A stretch of DNA of 13,329 bases from an uncultured Verrucomicrobiales bacterium (GTDB lineage: Bacteria; Verrucomicrobiota; Verrucomicrobiia; Verrucomicrobiales; Akkermansiaceae): positions 1 to 13,329 of the forward strand of contig CALBVA010000164.1 of assembly GCA_937969125.1 (NCBI GenBank), read 5' to 3'. A program made the position numbers and the translations under genes. The first letter of the stretch is position 1. Each line of letters opens with the position of its first letter. This document shows positions 7,803 to 13,329 of this stretch, one piece after another. The notes below the pieces were generated by a model. It saw only the letters and a list, made by a program, of their open reading frames with translations. It had not been told where the DNA came from and ran no database searches.

Positions 7803-8756
7803 ATGAGCCTCCCCCTAGTCTCCATCTGCATCCCCTGCCACAACGCCGCTCCCTGGCTGGAGCCCGCGCTGGAGTCGGTAGTGCAGCAGACCTACGGGAA
7901 CATCGAAATCATCGTGGCTGATAACGGATCGACCGATGACTCCAGCAAGATCCTTTCGCGCTTCGCTCTGGAGCACGACGTCCTCGTCATCAAAGGCGAG
8001 TATCGCAATCCCGCCGCGTCCCGAAATGAAGCCTTCAAAAAATCGCGCGGCACTTACGTCAAATTTTTCGATACGAATGATCTGCTCTCTCCCATGATCG
8101 TAGAGGAGCAAGTGGCCCGGCTGAAGGGCACCTCACGCTCTATCGCCTCCGCAGAATGGGGCCGCTTTTACGAAAATGACCTCGCCAGCTATCGCGCAAA
8201 TCCTGAGAGCGTCTCCCGCGATATTTCCGGTCCGGGTTGGCTCAGCGAGTCCTTTGTGGACGCCCGCCCGATGATGCAGTCCGGCATATTTCTCATCCCA
8301 CGGGGCATGATTGAAGACCACGGCGACTGGGACGAGAAACTCACACACATGGATGACTTCGAATTCTTCAGTCGTCTCTTCAGTCAGGCCGATGAAATTC
8401 TTTTCACGCCGGAGAGTGCTCTCTATTACCGATCATCCCTGCGGTCTAAGTTCTGCCGGACCGAGATCAAGTCAGCCTTCCACGCACTGGACCAGGGCAT
8501 CCTCCACCTGATGAAAGTGCGTGATAGCAAGGCTGCCCGGCTCGGTTGTGCGAATCTGATGCAGGATTTCATCTACACTTATTACCCAGAGCACCCCGAG
8601 TTCCTGGACCGTGCCACCGCCATCGTGAATGAGCTCGGAGGCAGCAAGATCGAGCCGGATGGTCCGCCTCGATTCCAGAAACTTCGCAAATACTTCGGCT
8701 GGAAACTCGCCCGCCGAATCGAGAGGCAATTCACCCGCCATCGCCAACCCGTATGA
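7803..8756 (+). CDS. Glycosyltransferase family 2 (GT-A) with DTND metal motif
   Basis: A 317-residue GT2 enzyme. The start SLPLVSICIPCHNAAPWLEP and the ADNGSTDDS loop (Asp40 onward) are classic for the family. AASRNEAFKKSRG corresponds to the usual A-x-A-R-N helix. The metal-binding site, normally D-x-D-D, reads DTND (Asp90 to Asp93), so the middle acidic residue is Asn92. Further on HMDDFEFFSRL (Asp184, Asp185) sits where the catalytic E/D-D-x-E-F motif belongs. ATG 7803 is 13 bp after the preceding stop and begins two codons before the first beta strand; an in-frame ATG at 7752 overlaps the preceding gene and adds non-homologous residues. The stop overlaps the acyltransferase start as ATGA. 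It likely adds one residue of the repeat unit or a branch. Confidence 0.9.
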   Translation: MSLPLVSICIPCHNAAPWLEPALESVVQQTYGNIEIIVADNGSTDDSSKILSRFALEHDVLVIKGEYRNPAASRNEAFKKSRGTYVKFFDTNDLLSPMIVEEQVARLKGTSRSIASAEWGRFYENDLASYRANPESVSRDISGPGWLSESFVDARPMMQSGIFLIPRGMIEDHGDWDEKLTHMDDFEFFSRLFSQADEILFTPESALYYRSSLRSKFCRTEIKSAFHALDQGILHLMKVRDSKAARLGCANLMQDFIYTYYPEHPEFLDRATAIVNELGGSKIEPDGPPRFQKLRKYFGWKLARRIERQFTRHRQPV

Positions 8757-9859
8757 CTTTGCAATTTCCTGATAAAATTGCGGCGCATCGCCGCCTTCCC
8801 TGTCTCGATGGCCTCCGCTGCTTGAGCGTTCTGCTGGTGCTCATTGCCCACTCGCGGGACGTCATTCACTACCCGGCGGCAAAGCTCGATCCCCTCGTCC
8901 GCTGGATCCCGCCCGGCACCACCGGAGTTCAGGTCTTCTTTGTCCTTAGCGGATTCCTCATCACTTTCCTGCTGCTGAAGGAGAAACAAAAGCATGGCGA
9001 TGTCAGCCTGAAGCTCTTCTACGTCCGCCGCGCCCTGCGGATCCTCCCGGCTTACGTGGCCTTTCTCATCGTGGTGGCAATCATTCAGATCACCGGCCCG
9101 CTGGAAGTGAATGGCTCCAGTTGGTTCGCGCTCGTCGCGTATCTCGTCAACTTCATCCACACTCCGAAAATCGCCGAACACGTCTGGAGCCTTTCGGTGG
9201 AGGAACAATTCTACCTTCTCTGGCCCTTTCTCTTCTGGTTCTTCCTCGTAAAAAACGAGCGGCCAATGAAGGCCCTCATCGTCCTCCTCATCCCAGTGGT
9301 AGTGGCCCCTGTCGGCCGGGTGATCGGATCGCGAAATCCCGATTCCCTCCTCTTTAATGAGTTCTCCTTCTTTAACCACTTCGACTCCCTCGCCTTCGGC
9401 TGCCTCCTGGCCTTCCTCTTCGGGTATCGCGGGCTGACCTCGACAGCGCTCTTCGAGAAAAAGTGGCCCGTTCTCATCGCCTCGCTGGCCCTCATTCTAA
9501 TCCCGCATCTTCTCATCGTAACGAGCACGGCAAGCGCGCTGACCATCCCCTTTGCCAGCACGTTGAGTGCTCTGGGAATCGCCTTGCTGATTGGCTTCGT
9601 CTTGTTCCACCCGGGGTGCTTCGCGGTCTCGTGGCTGAACTTCAAACCGATCGCGCTCGTCGGCGTCTGGTCCTACTCCATCTATCTCTGGCAGCAGCTT
9701 TACTGCACCAATCCCGCCCTCCTGGGCTTCGAGAGCACACCGCGCTTCCTCGCCTTCCCATACTGGCTGGTGCCGGTTTTCGCGACCGCCATCGCTTCGT
9801 ATTACCTCGTCGAACAGCCCTTCCTGAAACTCAAAAACCGCTGGGGCGCACGGAAATAA
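8753..9859 (+). CDS. Membrane O-acyltransferase, acyltransferase-3 family (OafA-like)
   Basis: A 368-residue multi-pass inner-membrane protein of the acyltransferase-3 family, which transfers acyl groups, usually acetyl, to sugars of surface glycans. The N-terminus carries LDGLRCLSVLLVLIAHSRD with Arg22 and His33 in the family's conserved R-x10-H spacing. Next come the GVQVFFVLSGFLITFLLL segment, a basic loop FYVRRALRILPAY, and SLSVEEQFYLLWP (residues 146-158, Glu150 and Glu151), all diagnostic. About ten hydrophobic helices are visible, and the chain ends shortly after the last one in a basic tail, so there is no fused SGNH domain as in some OafA proteins. The start overlaps the previous stop by 4 bp. 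In this cluster it most likely acylates the repeat unit or the chain end. Acceptor and acyl group are unknown. Confidence 0.93.
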   Translation: MTLQFPDKIAAHRRLPCLDGLRCLSVLLVLIAHSRDVIHYPAAKLDPLVRWIPPGTTGVQVFFVLSGFLITFLLLKEKQKHGDVSLKLFYVRRALRILPAYVAFLIVVAIIQITGPLEVNGSSWFALVAYLVNFIHTPKIAEHVWSLSVEEQFYLLWPFLFWFFLVKNERPMKALIVLLIPVVVAPVGRVIGSRNPDSLLFNEFSFFNHFDSLAFGCLLAFLFGYRGLTSTALFEKKWPVLIASLALILIPHLLIVTSTASALTIPFASTLSALGIALLIGFVLFHPGCFAVSWLNFKPIALVGVWSYSIYLWQQLYCTNPALLGFESTPRFLAFPYWLVPVFATAIASYYLVEQPFLKLKNRWGARK

Positions 9860-9870
9860 TCTCATCCCCG

Positions 9871-11136
9871 ATGAAGGTCCTTATTGTCTCTCCTCACTTC
9901 CCTCCGACGAACGCGGCGGACATGCAGCGCGTGCGCATGGTCCTGCCGTATCTCGCCGATGCCGGAGTGACTGCCGAGGTCCTGGCGGTAGAGCCGGAGC
10001 AGGTCGCAGCGCCGACCGATGACTGGCTCATCGATGGCTTACCGGACAATATCCCCATTCATCGGGTGGCAGCACTCAGCCTGAAGTGGTCCAAAATCCC
10101 CGGCCTGGGCACCCTGAGTTGGCGGGCCATGAAAGCTCTTCAAAAAAAAGGAAACGAACTGCTCAAAGCTAGTGACTTTGACCTTGTTTATTTTTCCACC
10201 ACCCAGTTCGGGACTCATCTCATCGGACCGAAGTGGAAAAAGAAACACGGCGTCCCCTTCACCATGGATTATCAGGATCCATGGGTGAGTGATTACTACG
10301 CCAGCCATCCCGAGGTCGTGCCACCCGGCGGTCGTTTCAAGTATGGCATCGTGGATAAACTCAACCGCATCCACGAGCCGAAGGTCATTCGTGAATGCAG
10401 CGGATTCACGGCGGTCTCGCCCGCCTATCCGGACCAGGTTCTTTCTCGATATAAGGCGACGATGCCCACTCTCGTAGTCCCCTTCCCCGGTGATACCGGC
10501 GACCTGAAGCGGGTGCAGAAATCGGGCACCCGGCAATCGGTTTTCAATCCCGGAGACAACTTTCAGCACTGGGTCTACGTTGGGCGCGGTGGTCAGGACA
10601 TGGCGGTGGCGATTCGCGGACTCTTCCAGGCGCTCAAAGATCTCCCCGCACCGAATGACCTCCGCCTTCACTTTATCGGGACCTCTTATGCAGCGGCCGG
10701 GGCGGGGGTGAAAACGATCGAGCCACTCGCTGCAGAATTCGGACTGGAAGAGATCGTGCAGGAACATCCCGATCGCATTCCCTACTCGGAGACCCTGCGC
10801 TGCCTGTTAGATGCCGATGGCCTCGTCGTCCCCGGCTCGGATGATCCTGCTTACACCGCCTCAAAGATCTACCCCTACCTTCTCGCGGATCGTCCAATGC
10901 TCGCGATTTTCCATGAGAAGAGCTCCGTCACCAGCCTGATGCGCGATGTCGGAGGAGGGTCAATTGTCCCCTTCGATGAAAAGACCACCACCGGGGAACT
11001 CGCCGCCAAAATCAGCGAGACCTTCGATGGAACCTCATTGAGCAAAGTCCCGCTGGATGCCGACGCCTTCACCCCCTACGATGCCAGATCCCAGGCCTCC
11101 AAACTCGCCACCTTTTTCCGCGAATGTCTCAAGTGA
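9871..11136 (+). CDS. GT-B glycosyltransferase-like protein (GT4-related)
   Basis: A 421-residue protein with GT-B architecture. The N-terminus MKVLIVSPHFPPTNAADMQR is the beta-strand and acceptor loop of GT4-type enzymes, and FTMDYQDPWVSDYY (about 130-143) matches the D-x-x-DPW region common in this group. The donor half includes a HWVYVGRGGQDM strand and the segment DADGLVVPGSDDPAYTASKIYPYL (from about 314), where the usual EX7E motif would lie. Here neither glutamate is obvious: Asp and Lys appear and the position before the last Tyr-Leu is Pro. ATG 9871 comes 11 bp after the acyltransferase stop. The frame runs open back to 9463, but that part lies inside the acyltransferase and has no family features. 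The stop overlaps the next gene by 13 bp. Likely a glycosyltransferase, donor unknown. Confidence 0.82.
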   Translation: MKVLIVSPHFPPTNAADMQRVRMVLPYLADAGVTAEVLAVEPEQVAAPTDDWLIDGLPDNIPIHRVAALSLKWSKIPGLGTLSWRAMKALQKKGNELLKASDFDLVYFSTTQFGTHLIGPKWKKKHGVPFTMDYQDPWVSDYYASHPEVVPPGGRFKYGIVDKLNRIHEPKVIRECSGFTAVSPAYPDQVLSRYKATMPTLVVPFPGDTGDLKRVQKSGTRQSVFNPGDNFQHWVYVGRGGQDMAVAIRGLFQALKDLPAPNDLRLHFIGTSYAAAGAGVKTIEPLAAEFGLEEIVQEHPDRIPYSETLRCLLDADGLVVPGSDDPAYTASKIYPYLLADRPMLAIFHEKSSVTSLMRDVGGGSIVPFDEKTTTGELAAKISETFDGTSLSKVPLDADAFTPYDARSQASKLATFFRECLK

Positions 11137-12656
11137 CTCAGCCCAGTTTCCTAGAAGCCGATTACGGACGAACCTCTGACCAGGCCCGCCCGCTCTTTCA
11201 GGGCGGATTCCTCATCGCCTTCCTCGCCAGCTTCTGGGGTGCTATCACGATGTTTCTCGATCACACCGACTTCCTTCTACCCTACCTTTCGATTGTCGGT
11301 CCGGCTCTCTGGGGATTCTGGTTCTGGTCGAAGCAGGACAATATCGGCCTACCAATCCTACCCATCTTCCTGCTCCAGCAGGCTCTCGTCTATGCGATGC
11401 CACTCTTTCACTACGCGGTGGAATTGGAACCGAAATACCAGAGCATCCTCGGGACCTCATGCCTCATCACTGGAGTGTTCTTCATCTGCCTCCTGGCAGG
11501 CTGGCGACTCATGATGGTCACCGGTGAATCAAAACCCTCCCGCTTTAATCTCTACCTCGGCGATGGACTTGCCGCCGAGGCGAAGAGCCTCAAGCTCTCC
11601 TTCGGCCTGCTCGGCGGAGCTTTCCTCTTCCAGCTCAGCTCACGTTCGGGCTTCATTTACGAAGTACTCCCTGATTCCCTAGATGGCCTCATCTCCATCG
11701 CGCGAACCTTCTCCTCCGCCGGTGCCATGCTCGGTGCCCTTTTGGGAGGCATCGTCATCGGTAATGTCCCAAAGCCCAGTAGCAAGGTGATGTATTGGCT
11801 CCTCATCATCGGAATCTGCCTGCTTGCGATGGCGGATGTCCTCATCTCCGCCGCCAGCTCCATCGTCCTCGCCGCCGTGGTGGGAATCTCGCTCGGCACA
11901 CGAAAGCCCCCAATCGTGGTTCTCATTATCACTTTCGCCATCGTCGGTTTTCTGAATCAGGGAAAGACCCAGCTTCGAAAGGAATACTGGGTGCCCGGCA
12001 CTTTGGAAACCCAACTGCGGATCATCGAACTTCCCGAATTCTATTTCGACTGGATCGACATGTCTCAGAAAGTGATGTTCGGCGACGAGCAAGAAACTCT
12101 CGCGGTGGAAGAAGGCCTGAGCATATTCGAACGAATCAATAACCTCCAGAATACCCTCTTCGTGGTCGATGCGATGGAGCGGAAAAACCTCCCCGCTCTG
12201 AATGGCGAGACCTACGCCATCATCCCGCCGCTCTTCGTGCCTCGTGCTTTCTGGCCCAATAAACCACGTGCCCACCAAGGGCAGGCCATTCTAAACGTGA
12301 AGTTCCAGCGCCAACGAAATGAAGAGGAGACCTACAAGGTCTACATCGCCTGGGGTTTGCTACCGGAAGCCATCGGGAACTTCGGAGTCTGGTTCGGGCC
12401 CATCATCCTCGGTCTCGCGATGGGACTGGGGATCGGATTCCTGGAACGAGTCTCCATTCACAAGAAGATCCTCTCCGTCGAGGGCATGACCTTCGGCGGC
12501 CTCCTCCTCATCACGGCCGGCTCCTACGAAATGGTGGCGAGTGTCTTCCTCACCTCGACCTTTCAGTTCGTCGTCGCGGTGACCATCGCTGGATTCGGCC
12601 TTTATACGGTCTTCAAGAAACCTGCCGAACTCAGCCGCACCCGACCCATGTCATGA
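11124..12656 (+). CDS. Multi-pass membrane protein, putative repeat-unit polymerase (Wzy-like)
   Basis: A 510-residue integral membrane protein with about eleven hydrophobic helices and one large hydrophilic loop (about residues 290-395). The loop contains INNLQNTLFVVDAM and the segment VPRAFWPNKP (residues 372-381; Arg374, Lys380), closely resembling the P-R-x-x-W-P-x-KP motif of oligosaccharide repeat-unit polymerases. A helix after YIAWGLLPEAIGNFGVWFG matches the polymerase end region, where a conserved E-x-x-x-N/G-F-G segment follows the loop. Such enzymes join undecaprenyl-linked repeat units at the periplasmic face. Sequence conservation in Wzy proteins is low, so an O-antigen ligase or another membrane protein of the cluster remains possible. 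ATG 11124 overlaps the preceding gene by 13 bp. A polymerase would be unexpected beside a Wzm/Wzt exporter. Confidence 0.7.
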   Translation: MSQVTQPSFLEADYGRTSDQARPLFQGGFLIAFLASFWGAITMFLDHTDFLLPYLSIVGPALWGFWFWSKQDNIGLPILPIFLLQQALVYAMPLFHYAVELEPKYQSILGTSCLITGVFFICLLAGWRLMMVTGESKPSRFNLYLGDGLAAEAKSLKLSFGLLGGAFLFQLSSRSGFIYEVLPDSLDGLISIARTFSSAGAMLGALLGGIVIGNVPKPSSKVMYWLLIIGICLLAMADVLISAASSIVLAAVVGISLGTRKPPIVVLIITFAIVGFLNQGKTQLRKEYWVPGTLETQLRIIELPEFYFDWIDMSQKVMFGDEQETLAVEEGLSIFERINNLQNTLFVVDAMERKNLPALNGETYAIIPPLFVPRAFWPNKPRAHQGQAILNVKFQRQRNEEETYKVYIAWGLLPEAIGNFGVWFGPIILGLAMGLGIGFLERVSIHKKILSVEGMTFGGLLLITAGSYEMVASVFLTSTFQFVVAVTIAGFGLYTVFKKPAELSRTRPMS

Positions 12657-13329
12657 ATGCCTCCCCTCTCAAAATTGCGGTGCTTGTCTCCCACCCCATC
12701 CAATACTACTCGCCCTGGTTCCGCCATCTCGCGACGCGTCCGGAGCTGGAACTGAAGGTCTTTTACCTCTGGGACTTTGGCATCAAGGAAAAGACCGATA
12801 GCAAGTTCGGCGCGGCCTTCACCTGGGACATTCCCCTTCTCGATGGCTACGAATACGAGCTTCTGGAAAACACCAGCAACGACCCGGGGACGCATCACTT
12901 TAAAGGCCTGGTCAATCCGGGTGCGGTTGAAGCCATCGCCTCCTGGGAGCCCGATGCCCTCCTCTGCTTCGGCTTCAATTACGCCACGCACATGGAGGTC
13001 ATTCGCTCAAAGAGGCTCGCTGATCTTCCAAAAATATTCCGCGGTGACTCCCACAATCTTTACCCCGTTACCGGCCTGCGCTCCAAGGTCGCCCGCTTCC
13101 TGCGCGCGCGGATTTTTGCGAAGTTCGACCGCTTCCTGACCGTCGGCCAGGCCAATGAAGGCTACTTTGAAATGTGTGGAGTGCCTGAAGAGAAATTCGT
13201 ACGCGCCTACCACTGCGTAGATAACGAGCGCTTCCGCAGCGCACAGCCGGAGGCCGAAAAAGAAGCGGCTACCTGGAAGAATGAACTCGGCATTCCGGAA
13301 GACCACTTCGTCTTCCTCTTCGCGGGAAA
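12653..13329 (+). CDS. Glycosyltransferase family 4-like (3' partial)
   Basis: The first 225 codons of a gene that runs off the window end. The start MNASPLKIAVLVSHPIQYYS and the following PWFRHLATRPELELKVFY are the N-terminal Rossmann domain of a GT4-type enzyme. ALLCFGFNYATHMEVIRS and IFRGDSHNLYPVTGLRSK follow, in the order expected for the domain. The FLTVGQANEGYFEMCGVPEEK helix region and the VDNERF segment lead toward the donor domain, and the last visible residues (HFVFLFAGK) are the first strand of that domain. The catalytic EX7E part lies outside. The start overlaps the previous stop as ATGA, so it belongs to the same transcript. Most likely adds a sugar to the polymer; the donor cannot be inferred. 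Confidence 0.9.
   Translation, partial: MNASPLKIAVLVSHPIQYYSPWFRHLATRPELELKVFYLWDFGIKEKTDSKFGAAFTWDIPLLDGYEYELLENTSNDPGTHHFKGLVNPGAVEAIASWEPDALLCFGFNYATHMEVIRSKRLADLPKIFRGDSHNLYPVTGLRSKVARFLRARIFAKFDRFLTVGQANEGYFEMCGVPEEKFVRAYHCVDNERFRSAQPEAEKEAATWKNELGIPEDHFVFLFAG

Noticed and set aside
8582..9379. 265-codon open frame on the minus strand opposite the acyltransferase
   Set aside because: It lies opposite two well-supported genes, is rich in charged residues without domain likeness, and arises from codon bias on the other strand.
9463..9870. N-terminal extension of the 9871 gene by 136 codons
   Set aside because: It overlaps the acyltransferase in another frame and has no family features, while the protein from ATG 9871 starts exactly at the conserved first strand.
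1..13329. Defence system, CRISPR array, prophage or insertion sequence
   Set aside because: No direct repeat arrays, transposase, integrase, nuclease or toxin-like genes appear; every sizeable reading frame is explained by polysaccharide synthesis or export.

Overview
The window lies entirely inside a surface-polysaccharide (capsule, exopolysaccharide or O-antigen) biosynthesis and export cluster of a Gram-negative bacterium. Twelve protein genes, all on the + strand, fill almost every base. Gaps never exceed 29 bp and four junctions overlap (4, 4, 13 and 4 bp), so the region is probably one polycistronic unit. Both ends are cut: the first gene has lost its 5' end and the last its 3' end. I see no tRNA, rRNA, mobile element, CRISPR array, convincing promoter or terminator, and no intergenic stretch above 30 bp.

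Layout: 2-460, end of an outer-membrane polysaccharide export (OPX/Wza-type) protein with SLBB repeats. 486-2555, a Wzc-type co-polymerase with a fused bacterial tyrosine kinase and a tyrosine-rich tail. 2585-3415 and 3420-4670, a Wzm/Wzt-type ABC exporter whose ATPase carries a C-terminal Wzt-like extension. 4682-8756, four glycosyltransferases (GT4-like, GT2, GT8-like, GT2). 8753-9859, a membrane O-acyltransferase. 9871-11136, a further GT-B glycosyltransferase-like protein. 11124-12656, a multi-pass membrane protein resembling repeat-unit polymerases (Wzy-like). 12653 to the end, the start of another GT4-type glycosyltransferase.

How they may work together: the glycosyltransferases would build a lipid-linked glycan at the inner face of the inner membrane, and the acyltransferase would decorate it. 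The glycan would cross the membrane through Wzm/Wzt, or be polymerised by the Wzy-like protein, and leave through the Wzc/OPX channel. The unusual point is the mix of parts. Wzc-kinase plus Wzy belongs to the Wzx/Wzy route, while Wzm/Wzt belongs to the ABC route, and no Wzx flippase is seen here. Flanking sequence is needed to tell a real hybrid from two adjacent pathways.

Organism: moderately high GC, double-membrane export parts and the near absence of Shine-Dalgarno sequences suggest a non-proteobacterial Gram-negative. The style of several proteins reminds me of the Verrucomicrobiota/PVC group. This is an impression, not a demonstrated assignment.
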